Part shown: positions 24,757 to 31,901 of the stretch, in pieces
How the letters are laid out: the number at the start of each line of letters is the position of its first letter
How positions within the stretch are numbered: the stretch's first letter is position 1
Source: Phaeodactylibacter sp.
Lineage (GTDB): Bacteria > Bacteroidota > Bacteroidia > Chitinophagales > Saprospiraceae
Assembly (NCBI GenBank): GCA_024102975.1
Contig: JAGFJD010000172.1
Coordinates: 1-42,059 of the forward strand
Direction of reading: 5' to 3'
DNA: 42,059 nt
Program-made: the position numbers and the translations under genes
Notes under the pieces: model-generated
Seen by the model: only the letters and a program-made list of their open reading frames with translations
What the model was told of the DNA's origin: nothing
Databases searched by the model: none

Positions 24757-26244
24757 TTAAGGGGGGGGGATTTTCGCCAGAAAATATTCATTTCGCGCAT
24801 CTGCATAGTTCCAGGATCGCCAGCTTAAGAACTGGCGGCGATTGGCAAGCCGCTGGCGCTTTTCACGCAGGGCATGCTCCACCCCCTTTTCATCCAGGGA
24901 GCTTTTTTCCAGCAGCCGATCGCGGCATTGGTAAAGGAGGTACAGGTTCTTATCCGACACCTCTTCGAACAGGAACCGGGCGTCGATCTCTCCCGGTATA
25001 TTTGCCTGCAGGTTGTACCGCGTGATAGCCAGGTCCCAGTTGACGAAGCTGAACAGGATGAGGGCGGCATAGGCCGCCCAGCCATTGCAGTGGAGCAGGA
25101 AGGCCAGGCTTTTTTGTTCTTTCACTTTTCGAAACAAGGTGTACAGGCCGTAAAGCACCAGGCTGAGGAACCAGAATACCCCCAGGCGTTTATAGGCCAG
25201 GCCGTAGTGCGCCACGTAATGCCAGTTGCGCAGCCCGACGGAAAGAGCCAGCATGGCGTTCTGGGCCAGCCACAGGAAGGCCAGCCCGCGCAGCCAGGCA
25301 TTCTCCGGGTAGAAGTTGAGGTTGCCCCGGAAGTACCAGATGACGGCTGCCATGGCCAGCAGAATCGCAAAGATCAGCAGGTAAGTCCCTTCGTGAACGT
25401 ACTGGCTGAGTTCCTGCGGAGTAGCGGTGCCGTAAGAAACCCAGACGTAACGCAGGTCGGCGATGTTGGCCAGGAAGAGCAGCCCGTTGAGCAGCCCGAA
25501 GGCAATCAGGCTGGCCTGGTATTCGTTCCGGAGGCTGAGCATGCCCGGAGGCCAGAGATAGAAACGCTTCTGTCGGCGGTTCAGGCTGAAGGGCAGTTTG
25601 CTTTCGATGCCGGAGGCCAATAATGCAAGATGTGAGGCGCCCAGCAGCCCTGCCATCACAAAAATGCCGCGAATCAATGGCCACAGGCGCTCCCCCAGGA
25701 GTATCCACTCGAAGGAAAAAGAGAGGCGCCGCCACAGGAAATCAAACGCCAGGGCAAACCTGGGGTTGGCGTGGTAGTACAAAAAAGCAAAAACGGCGCC
25801 CAATCCCAGCGGCAGCAGCGCCAGTTGCACCCAGCGGGACGCCGTTTGCCAGTTGCTGCGGCGGGGCAGGGTGTCTTTCAGAGAACGGGCAAGCGTTAAA
25901 GGGGTTTCCAGCACATTGGCCAGGCCCAGCAAAAGAGCAAAAACCACGAAACGTACCTTTTCCTGCTGCAGGTAGCCGATCAGGAGCAGGAAGGAAAGGA
26001 CGTGAGCTGTTTTTGCCAGCAGGGAGTTGTGCCAGACCGTGAGCAGGGCGGAGAGAACTGTGCCTCCGATCAGAACCTGAACCTCCTCCCTCCGAAGGGC
26101 TTCCGGCCAGCGCCACCAGGCGGCAGCAATCGCGAACAGAGAGAAGAGGAGCGCGTTCAGGCCAAGTTGCTCCTGCCAGAAAAGGTTAACATACAGCGCG
26201 CTCCCGAAAAGGATCAGGACAAAATTGAACAGGCTCTTTTTCAT
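24757..26244 (-). CDS. DUF4173-family polytopic membrane protein
   Basis: About 495 residues with 12-13 hydrophobic helices. The C-terminal half carries the conserved run of DUF4173 (YVHEGTYLLIFAILLAMAAV, FRGNLNFYPEN, WLAQNAMLALSVGLRNWHYV, AYKRLGVFWFL) and ends in a soluble tail of about 90 residues with a tetratricopeptide-like charged pattern. The start at 26244 (MKKSLFNF) is chosen because the 17-bp palindrome at 26251-26267 lies seven bases upstream; a longer frame would put that operator inside the gene. The gene follows the winged-helix regulator by 50 bases on the same strand. The molecular role of DUF4173 is not known to me. Confidence 0.8.
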   Translation of the reverse strand: MKKSLFNFVLILFGSALYVNLFWQEQLGLNALLFSLFAIAAAWWRWPEALRREEVQVLIGGTVLSALLTVWHNSLLAKTAHVLSFLLLIGYLQQEKVRFVVFALLLGLANVLETPLTLARSLKDTLPRRSNWQTASRWVQLALLPLGLGAVFAFLYYHANPRFALAFDFLWRRLSFSFEWILLGERLWPLIRGIFVMAGLLGASHLALLASGIESKLPFSLNRRQKRFYLWPPGMLSLRNEYQASLIAFGLLNGLLFLANIADLRYVWVSYGTATPQELSQYVHEGTYLLIFAILLAMAAVIWYFRGNLNFYPENAWLRGLAFLWLAQNAMLALSVGLRNWHYVAHYGLAYKRLGVFWFLSLVLYGLYTLFRKVKEQKSLAFLLHCNGWAAYAALILFSFVNWDLAITRYNLQANIPGEIDARFLFEEVSDKNLYLLYQCRDRLLEKSSLDEKGVEHALREKRQRLANRRQFLSWRSWNYADARNEYFLAKIPPP

Positions 26245-26250
26245 AAAAGT

Positions 26251-26267
26251 ACTTTGAACTTCAAAGT
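26251..26267 (-). promoter_or_regulatory. Palindromic operator O2 over the DUF4173 promoter
   Basis: Minus strand ACTTTGAAGTTCAAAGT, a 7-3-7 palindrome. Its left arm overlaps TAACTTTG (26262-26269), an exact -7 box, and the palindrome ends seven bases before the ATG with the same AAAGTACTTTTATG context as at 27251. A protein bound here would block the promoter. The adjacent winged-helix regulator is the natural candidate. Confidence 0.7.
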
Positions 26268-26294
26268 TAATAAACAAAAAAATTAACCCACTCC

Positions 26295-26597
26295 TCACTC
26301 CCTCGCATTATCCAGCAGCCGCTCCAGCGCGTCCAGGTGCTCTTTGAAGGCTTTTTGCCCCTGGGCTGTAGCCCGGTAGGAAGTATTGGGCTTTTTGCCT
26401 ACAAAGCGCTTTCGCACTTCGATGAAGCGTTCCTTTTCCAGTGCCTTGATGTGGCTGGCCAGCCGCCCGTCGGTCAGGTCCAGCGTTTCTTTCAGGGTGT
26501 TGAATTCCACCCAATCGCTGACCATCAGAATGGACATGATGCCCAGGCGGACGCGGTGGTCGAAAGCGGGGTTGAGTTTGGTGAGGATTTCCTTCAT
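26295..26597 (-). CDS. Winged-helix transcriptional regulator (HTH_34 type)
   Basis: 100 residues forming one winged helix-turn-helix: RVRLGIMSILMVSDWVEFNT (helix 1 and 2), LKETLDLTDGRLASHIKALE (recognition helix), and RKRFVGKKPNTSYRATAQG (wing), with a C-terminal dimerisation helix KAFKEHLDALERLLDN. This is the layout of the small MarR/ArsR-like HTH_34 family common in Bacteroidota next to membrane-protein genes. The start codon overlaps the stop of the preceding membrane gene by four bases (26594-26597), so the two are translationally coupled. The two identical-spacing palindromes before the first gene of this operon and before DUF4173 suggest autoregulation. No ligand pocket or metal cysteines are seen, so the signal is unknown. 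Confidence 0.85.
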   Translation of the reverse strand: MKEILTKLNPAFDHRVRLGIMSILMVSDWVEFNTLKETLDLTDGRLASHIKALEKERFIEVRKRFVGKKPNTSYRATAQGQKAFKEHLDALERLLDNARE

Positions 26598-27244
26598 GCT
26601 GCCCGCTCGTATTTGAAATACAGCAGAGTGCCATAAAGGATGTGCAGCACTCCGAAGCCAATGGCCCAGAATTCCAGCCCGTTGCCCAACAGGAAGAGGG
26701 CCGCCAGCCCCAGCGCGATCTCTGCCATGCCAAGGTGGCGGACATCATCCAGCGTATACTTGCTGGCGTTGACCAGCGCCAGTCCGTAAAAGACCAGCGT
26801 GGCAGGGGCGATCAATCCCAACTGCCCGTGGTAAAAGAGGGCAAGGCAGAATATCCCTCCGGCGAGCAACGGCAGCGCCAGGTTGAACAGCAGGCGCCGC
26901 GTCAGCGGCCCCCAGATCGCCTGCCCCTTCCGCCGGGCCTTGCGGGTGGTGAAGAAAATGCCGCTGCCTACCGCCAGGACCAGTACCAGCGCGCCATCCA
27001 GCAGTAAAAAAGTGGCGTAGTCCATTCCCCAGCGCTCCGCCTGTATTGCCGCCAGATAATACGGCTGCCGCCCGCTAAACGGGGCGGCGCCCAGGAAGAG
27101 GTATGCCGCCGCCGCGCCCAGCAGCGCCAGAATGCCCGCTATCACGCCGGATAAGCCGCTTAGGGAAATGAAGCGGGAGGAGCGTTCCATCAGGGAGCGG
27201 ATTTCGTTCAGGGTCTCAAGGTGGCTGTTGTGGGTTTGAGTCAT
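26594..27244 (-). CDS. Membrane protein of the HTH_34 operon
   Basis: 216 residues. A short cytoplasmic N-terminus (MTQTHNSHLETLNEIRSLME) is followed by six hydrophobic helices arranged as three pairs: GVIAGILALLGAAAAYLFLG, TFLLLDGALVLVLAVGSGIF, LLFNLALPLLAGGIFCLALF, an ATLVFYGLALVNAS segment, EIALGLAALFLLGNGLEFWA and GFGVLHILYGTLLY. A basic loop FTTRKARRKGQ lies between helices 2 and 3. I recognise the type as the uncharacterised membrane partner that precedes HTH_34 regulators in Bacteroidota, but not a function. The start at 27244 is fixed by the operator-promoter at 27251-27269, seven bases upstream. Probably co-transcribed with the regulator. Confidence 0.8.
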   Translation of the reverse strand: MTQTHNSHLETLNEIRSLMERSSRFISLSGLSGVIAGILALLGAAAAYLFLGAAPFSGRQPYYLAAIQAERWGMDYATFLLLDGALVLVLAVGSGIFFTTRKARRKGQAIWGPLTRRLLFNLALPLLAGGIFCLALFYHGQLGLIAPATLVFYGLALVNASKYTLDDVRHLGMAEIALGLAALFLLGNGLEFWAIGFGVLHILYGTLLYFKYERAA

Positions 27245-27250
27245 AAAAGT

Positions 27251-27267
27251 ACTTTGAGGTACAAAGT
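27251..27267 (-). promoter_or_regulatory. Palindromic operator O1 before the membrane-protein/regulator operon
   Basis: Minus strand ACTTTGTACCTCAAAGT with 6-bp arms ACTTTG/CAAAGT, overlapping the -7 box TAACTTTG (27262-27269) and ending seven bases before the ATG at 27244. A TTG 20 bases upstream of the box is a possible -33 element. The transcript would have a leader of about ten bases. Confidence 0.7.
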
Positions 27268-27405
27268 TACGGATTGGGCAAGACAAATGCAAGGAAAGGA
27301 ATAGACTTTGTTTTATTAGACAGGATTCTAAGATTTCACAGGATTTATCGGACAGCGGCATTTCCTTACGGAAATTTCCAGAATATAATCTATTATCTTT
27401 GCCGG

Positions 27406-29115
27406 ATGAAATTACCATACGGGCAAAGCAATTTCAAGAACATCGCCACAGAGGGCTTTTACTACGTCGACCGTACGCCCTTCATTGAGAAGCTGGAGGG
27501 CCTGGCCAGCCGTTTCCTGTTTTACCTCCGTCCGCGAAAGTTTGGCAAGAGCCTGTTTATTTCCACCTTGGGGCATTACTATGGAGCAGAGTGGAAAGAA
27601 GAGTTTGACAGCTTGTTCGAGAAGTATTACATCGGGCAGCATCCCACGGCGCTGGCCAATCAATTCTTAGTGCTCAATTTCGACTTCAGCGGCATACTCA
27701 CAGATACGAAGGAAAATATCCTCCTGCATTTCACGGCCAAGGTCAGAAGCGGCGTCAAGGATTTCATTACGGCTTATCCGGCTTATTTTGAGGATCAGGA
27801 CTTTTTTATGCCTGATGCGGCCATTTCTCCCGGCATTCTCCTGGCAGACTTTTTCAATCTCGTGAAAAAGCGCGCGCCCGGGAAGAAAATTTACGTCCTG
27901 ATCGATGAATATGACCACTTTGCCAACGAGCTGATCGCATTCAACCTAAAAGATTTCCAGGAAATCGTCAGCCACAATGGCTTTGTGCGCAAGTTCTATG
28001 AAGTTATCAAGGAAGAGACCAGAACCGGCCTGGTCGACCGCATGTTCGTCACCGGCGTTAGCCCTGTGACGGTGGATAGCCTGACCAGCGGGTTTAATAT
28101 AGGCGACAAAGTTTCCCTCGACCTGGAACTGCACGACATGATGGGTTTCACAGAAGCGGAAGCCTCGGAAATGCTGGCCCACGTTGGAGTTGTGGAGGAC
28201 AAATTGTTTGCAATTCTGGAAGATATCCGAAACTGGTATAATGGTTACTTGTTCCATCCCGATGCGCCCAACCGGCTATATAACCCCAATATGCTAATCT
28301 ATTTTAGCAACCATTACCAGCGTTATCGTAGCTATCCCGGCCAAATGCTGGACGACAATATCGCAAGCGACTACGGCAAAATCCGCCGGATGCTGGGCGT
28401 AGGTGGGGGGGAAGCGTACAGCCTGGAAATCATGGAAGAGGCGCTACGAAACGCCGGATTGCGGGCGGAACTGACTTCGCAGTATTCTTTTGAACGAGAC
28501 TGGGAGAGGGAAGACTACGTGAGCCTGCTTTTTTATCTGGGCATGATGACCGTTCATGGCAAGCTGGGTTCGGAGTGGCTCTTCCGCATCCCAAATTTCG
28601 TCATCAAAAAATTGTATTTCGATTACTTTCTGGAAATCCTCAGGACAAAGTCGGGCTTTAAAGAGACGGCCTATGAAATCCGGGGCGCGCTTCTTGAATT
28701 ATCGTTGCACAACCGGATTGAACCCTTCCTGGCCACTGTGCAGAAAGCCCTGAAACGGCTGAGCAACCGGGATGCGCGCCGCTTTGACGAGAGCCACCTG
28801 AAAGTTATCTTTACGGCTTTGCTTTCCCTGTCGAATGCCTACCTTATCCGCAGCGAGGCGGAGGTGGAGCGCCGTTTCGTTGACCTGCTTTGCACCAACT
28901 TGCCCAGTATCGACGTGAACTGGAACTTCGCTTTTGAGCTGAAATACCTCAAGAAGAAAGATGCCGCCCGGCTTAAAGAAAAGGTCGAAGAGGCACGAAC
29001 CCAACTACGGGGATACCTCCGGTCAGACGACCTGCGCCACATCCCCAACCTGGTAGCCTATGCTATCGTCTTCGTCGGTAGCGAAGCCAAGTCAATAGAG
29101 CAGGTGGAGGCGTAG
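27406..29115 (+). CDS. AAA-ATPase-like/PD-(D/E)XK nuclease-like protein
   Basis: 569 residues. The N-terminal AAA-ATPase-like domain has FLFYLRPRKFGKSLF (residues 37-51), the Walker-A-type RPR-FGKS motif of this family, and IYVLIDEYDHFANEL (162-176) as Walker B. The C-terminal part (about 480-560) has the PD-(D/E)XK-like pattern RRFVDLL ... FAFELKYLKKK, where E-x-K would be catalytic. Such proteins are numerous in Bacteroidota genomes, often in many copies; a nuclease or defence role is assumed but not shown. The ATG at 27406 is chosen because it matches the family's start (MKLPYGQSNF). A TATCTTTG box at 27394-27401 ends four bases before it, so the message may be leaderless. Confidence 0.85.
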   Translation: MKLPYGQSNFKNIATEGFYYVDRTPFIEKLEGLASRFLFYLRPRKFGKSLFISTLGHYYGAEWKEEFDSLFEKYYIGQHPTALANQFLVLNFDFSGILTDTKENILLHFTAKVRSGVKDFITAYPAYFEDQDFFMPDAAISPGILLADFFNLVKKRAPGKKIYVLIDEYDHFANELIAFNLKDFQEIVSHNGFVRKFYEVIKEETRTGLVDRMFVTGVSPVTVDSLTSGFNIGDKVSLDLELHDMMGFTEAEASEMLAHVGVVEDKLFAILEDIRNWYNGYLFHPDAPNRLYNPNMLIYFSNHYQRYRSYPGQMLDDNIASDYGKIRRMLGVGGGEAYSLEIMEEALRNAGLRAELTSQYSFERDWEREDYVSLLFYLGMMTVHGKLGSEWLFRIPNFVIKKLYFDYFLEILRTKSGFKETAYEIRGALLELSLHNRIEPFLATVQKALKRLSNRDARRFDESHLKVIFTALLSLSNAYLIRSEAEVERRFVDLLCTNLPSIDVNWNFAFELKYLKKKDAARLKEKVEEARTQLRGYLRSDDLRHIPNLVAYAIVFVGSEAKSIEQVEA

Positions 29116-29158
29116 CTATAAGGTTGGGCAACAAACAATGTACCCATGCACCCCCCTT

Positions 29159-29350
29159 TCACTTCCCAGCCCCCGGCGGCGGGTTGCCCTCATCCGAATC
29201 GTGGTTTTCGCGGAAGCGCCGCTCCAGAAGGGTAGCCATGGCGGAAAGGGCAGCCAGCTTGACGATGCCGGCCATAGAAGCCTCCTCCGGCGTTGAATTT
29301 TCGTCCTCGCTGTTCAGCCAGTTGAGTATGTCCTGAAGCCCCTGCCACAT
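29159..29350 (-). CDS. Possible small acidic protein, 63 residues
   Basis: ATG at 29350 opens a 63-residue frame: MWQGLQDILNWLNSEDENST, then EEASMAGIVKLAALSAMATL as a likely amphipathic or membrane helix, and a polar, proline-rich tail. No database family comes to mind. Support is limited to a proper ATG, codon use similar to the neighbours and an otherwise empty gap. It is convergent with the AAA gene (43-base gap). It could be chance. Confidence 0.4.
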   Translation of the reverse strand: MWQGLQDILNWLNSEDENSTPEEASMAGIVKLAALSAMATLLERRFRENHDSDEGNPPPGAGK

Positions 29351-29443
29351 AAAAAAGAGATTTTAGAATATAGAAACACCGCAAAATAAAGATAAGATCG
29401 GCAATATACCCATCCGTTTTCCGAAGAATAAAGCAAAGCTTGT

Positions 29444-29451
29444 TACTTTTG
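29444..29451 (+). promoter_or_regulatory. -7 box TACTTTTG of the DUF937 gene
   Basis: An exact TAnnTTTG match 87 bases before the ATG at 29538. No clear -33 element. The leader is A-rich just before the start (AAACAAAAACAAAAAATT), as is common for well-translated Bacteroidota genes. Confidence 0.5.
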
Positions 29452-29537
29452 TGAGGAGGCGGGGTCTCAAGAATGGGAAGAGAAATTCCCAGCCTGCTAA
29501 AACAACACATCTTTAAACAAAAACAAAAAATTATACC

Positions 29538-30161
29538 ATGAGTGCAAATTTAATGGATCTTCTTCAGGGTTCTCTTTCTTCCGGCATGGTCGACCAACTC
29601 AGCCAGCAGTTGGGCGGAGCAGACAAACAGAAAACGGCTGCTGCCGCTTCCGGTATTGTGACGACCCTGATGGGGGCACTGGCCAAAAATGCTTCCTCCA
29701 CAGAGGGTGCCCAGGCGCTGAACAACGCACTGGAGCGCGACCACGACGGCAGCATCCTGGAAGACGTCATGGGCATGCTCACCGGGAATGCCCAGGTGAA
29801 CAACGACCGCATGCTCAACGGATCCGGTATCCTCAACCATGTACTGGGCAACAAGCAGTCGGGCGCCGTAGACATGATCAGCAAGCTCAGCGGCCTGGAT
29901 TCCAGCAAGACAGGTTCACTCATGACGATGCTTGCCCCGGTGATTATGGGCGCTCTGGGCAAGGCCAAGCGCGAACAGGGGCTGGATATGGCCGGGATCG
30001 CTTCGCTGCTTTCCGGCACGGTATCTGCTCAGAAACAGCAGAACCCCACGATGAACCTCGTCACCAGCTTCCTGGATGCCGACGGCGACGGCAGCATCGT
30101 AGACGACGTGGCCAATATGGGCATGAAAATCCTGGGCGGGTTCTTCGGCCGCAAGAAGTAA
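29538..30161 (+). CDS. DUF937 domain protein
   Basis: 207 residues, soluble and helical. The start MSANLMDLLQGSLSSGMVDQ and the repeated glycine/serine-rich turns with TTLMGALAKNA match the DUF937 family, found in many bacteria without a known function. Two acidic loops, ERDHDGSILEDV (about residue 69) and DADGDGSIVDDV (about 180), resemble EF-hand/dockerin calcium loops (D-x-D-x-D-G-S-I) and each precedes a hydrophobic helix. There is no signal peptide. The C-terminus is basic (GRKK). The promoter, A-rich leader and two strong hairpins downstream suggest an abundant, independently expressed transcript; this is inference. Confidence 0.82.
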   Translation: MSANLMDLLQGSLSSGMVDQLSQQLGGADKQKTAAAASGIVTTLMGALAKNASSTEGAQALNNALERDHDGSILEDVMGMLTGNAQVNNDRMLNGSGILNHVLGNKQSGAVDMISKLSGLDSSKTGSLMTMLAPVIMGALGKAKREQGLDMAGIASLLSGTVSAQKQQNPTMNLVTSFLDADGDGSIVDDVANMGMKILGGFFGRKK

Positions 30162-30190
30162 GAAACCTGGGTTGTTTCGCTAAGGAACAT

Positions 30191-30294
30191 TTAAAAAATA
30201 AATTCGACGCCGGCGAGTCAGGGGCAGCCTGGAGCCTTTATGGGCGAAGGCTGCCCCTGACTCGCCGGCCCAAAATGTCGAATTTATTTTTTAA
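30191..30294. repeat. 104-base two-tier palindrome after the DUF937 gene
   Basis: Outer arms TTAAAAAATAAATTCGAC (30191-30208) and its exact reverse complement (30277-30294); inner arms of 21 bases at 30210-30230 and 30248-30268, also exact; loop of 17 bases. An unpaired CCCAAAAT (30269-30276) interrupts only the right side. With T runs on both strands it would work as a bidirectional terminator between the convergent DUF937 and tatA genes. The size and perfect pairing also fit a small palindromic mobile element. No target-site duplication is seen. Confidence 0.7.
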
Positions 30295-30305
30295 TCACTA
30301 CTAAA

Positions 30306-30351
30306 CGATAAAAAGCCGTCGTGAGCTGATGCTCGCAACGGCTTTTTATCG
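30306..30351. terminator. Bidirectional intrinsic terminator between DUF937 and tatA
   Basis: CGATAAAAAGCCGTCGTGAG and the near reverse complement pair over 21 positions with one mismatch and one G-U around a TGAT loop. AAAAA/TTTTT runs at both ends give a U tract in either direction. Confidence 0.75.
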
Positions 30352-30396
30352 TCCGGGCGCGCTGAAGGCTTCAATCCGAAGTTTCCGGGGCCAAAA

Positions 30397-30624
30397 TTAT
30401 GCTTCTCTTTTCTGCTTTTCTTCGAGTTCTTTCTTTTCAGCGTCCCGCATTCCGTCCTTAAGTTCGCTTTCCAAGGTGGAGCGGGCGGCGTTGAACTCGC
30501 GTATGCCCTTGCCTATGCCCCGCATCAATTCCGGGATCTTCTTGCCGCCAAAGAGCAGCAGGATCGCAAAAAGCACGACGAGCATCTCGGGGCCAAAAAA
30601 GTTGAACAATAGTATGTTTTCCAT
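30397..30624 (-). CDS. tatA: TatA/E family twin-arginine translocase subunit
   Basis: 75 residues: a short periplasmic N-terminus [13 protein letters not shown], one membrane helix [12 protein letters not shown], the hinge [20 protein letters not shown] that identifies TatA/TatE, and a charged amphipathic tail ([14 protein letters not shown]). TatA oligomers form the transient protein-conducting site in the inner membrane. The start at 30624 (ATG) is preferred over a TTG two codons upstream. It follows the second tatC by 172 bases on the same strand. It is the only tatA in the window, so it may serve both TatC proteins or be dedicated to the nearby one. Confidence 0.92.
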   Translation of the reverse strand: MENILLFNFFGPEMLVVLFAILLLFGGKKIPELMRGIGKGIREFNAARSTLESELKDGMRDAEKKELEEKQKREA

Positions 30625-30802
30625 GATCAATTATTTTATAGTTACAAAATAAAGGAAATTAACGGCCGGATCAAAGGCCTTTAACTGAGATTGCCGATAG
30701 GCTCCTGGGAAAAATCTCTGTTTCTATTCCGGGGTAAAGTACCGTAATTTACGAAATATTATCAATAGCATTTGTCACCCTTCAGCAGGTAAACAAACGG
30801 CA

Positions 30803-31672
30803 TTAGCTTTCAGTTTCGTATGCCCGCCGCCCTTTGGCAACGATAAAGATGCTGGCCTCGAAAAGCAGGTAGAGCGGGAAGGCCACCAGGATTTGGGTAA
30901 GCCCGTCAACCGTCGGTGTTATAATGCCGGCCGCCAGGAGGATGCCCACAATGGCGTGTCGGCGGTAAGCCCGCATGTCCTCTTCGCTCAGCAACCCGAT
31001 CCGGGCGAGGAAATAACAGATCACCGGCACCTGGAAGATCAGGCCCATCGGCAGCGTGAAGATGAGCATGTAGTTGATATAAGAACTTAAGGTTGGTGTA
31101 TTTTCCACGCCGGAAACCGTGAACCCCATCAGCCAGCTGATCGAGACCGGCGCCAGCAGATAGTAGCCAAAAGCTACCCCCGTGAAGAAGAGCAGGGAAC
31201 AGGCGCCCACGACGTTCGTCACGGATTTGCGTTGCCCTTCCGGGATGAAGGGTTTTACAAAACTCCCGATTTCCAGGAGCAAATAGGGAAAAGTGGCCAA
31301 CAGGCCGGCCAGGAAGGACACTTTGATGCTAATGATAAAGGGTTCTCCGAAACCTATGGCCAGCCGGCTGAACACCGGGGGTTCCAGGCAGGCCAGCTCT
31401 CCGGCGCCCATGAATTCTGAAGCGGCGCAGGACAATCGGTAGGTGATGAAGCCGGGGTCCGCCGGAGCGAAAACGACGTTGGTGAACAGCCATTTCTGGT
31501 AGCAGAAAAAAATGATCCCTGCTGCGCTGATCACGGCCAGAGACCGCATGATATGCCAGCGCAGTTTTTCCAGTTCATCCCATATGTTCAGCTCGGGCTG
31601 GTTTTTGGGAACGCTCAGCCTGTCCGACAGGCTTTTTTTCTTCCTGACGATAAACTCCTTATTCGCCGCCAT
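30803..31672 (-). CDS. Divergent TatC paralogue linked to tatA
   Basis: 289 residues with six membrane helices and the same overall plan as the TatC at 18846-19700: LRWHIMRSL, WLFTNVVFAPAD, GFGEPFIISIKVSF, NTPTLSSYINYML and YRRHAIVGILL all align. The residues that make TatC work in E. coli are altered: the HLxELR motif reads ELEKLR (E15 becomes K36), FIxPxLYxxE reads FVKPFIPEGQ (E103 becomes Q147, F94 kept as F138), and IFELP reads IFQVP (E170 becomes Q214). TPPD reads TPTVD. The basic N-terminal extension MAANKEFIVRKKKSLSDRLS is also different. The frame is intact, so this is not simple decay. A specialised role is inferred. A hairpin in the leader (31685-31708) precedes the ATG. Confidence 0.88.
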   Translation of the reverse strand: MAANKEFIVRKKKSLSDRLSVPKNQPELNIWDELEKLRWHIMRSLAVISAAGIIFFCYQKWLFTNVVFAPADPGFITYRLSCAASEFMGAGELACLEPPVFSRLAIGFGEPFIISIKVSFLAGLLATFPYLLLEIGSFVKPFIPEGQRKSVTNVVGACSLLFFTGVAFGYYLLAPVSISWLMGFTVSGVENTPTLSSYINYMLIFTLPMGLIFQVPVICYFLARIGLLSEEDMRAYRRHAIVGILLAAGIITPTVDGLTQILVAFPLYLLFEASIFIVAKGRRAYETES

Positions 31673-31684
31673 GTGTCAAGTCTG

Positions 31685-31708
31685 CTCCCGGGTTCTGATA
31701 GCCGGGAG
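31685..31708 (-). promoter_or_regulatory. Leader hairpin of the divergent tatC
   Basis: CTCCCGG (31685-31691) and CCGGGAG (31702-31708) form a 7-bp GC stem about 12 bases upstream of the ATG at 31672. It could hinder ribosome access. A weak -7-like CAACTTTG lies further upstream (31718-31725). Confidence 0.4.
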
Positions 31709-31901
31709 AACAGGCAAAGTTGGAGCAATTTTAGCAAATTCGCCAGTGGGAAATCATTTTTTAGGCCAAAGCAGTTATTGACGCCGTCGGAGTTATTAGT
31801 TATTGCTTCAACTGGAACCTAAGCGGTTGATTGCGGGCAAGAACCAATAACGCCGTCAGGCGCCGGGTGGTATCAATAACTGGCCAATACGCTGCGGCGT
31901 A

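Noticed and set aside
27394-27401. TATCTTTG as a certain promoter for the AAA-ATPase/nuclease gene
   Set aside because: It matches the -7 consensus but lies only four bases before the ATG; it could be real (leaderless message) or chance, so it is mentioned under the gene and not listed as a separate promoter.
31788-31901. Degenerate AATAAC(G)CCGTC repeats between the divergent tatC and gldB
   Set aside because: Several short similar words occur, here and near 4727 and 4980, but too diverged and short to define an element with boundaries.
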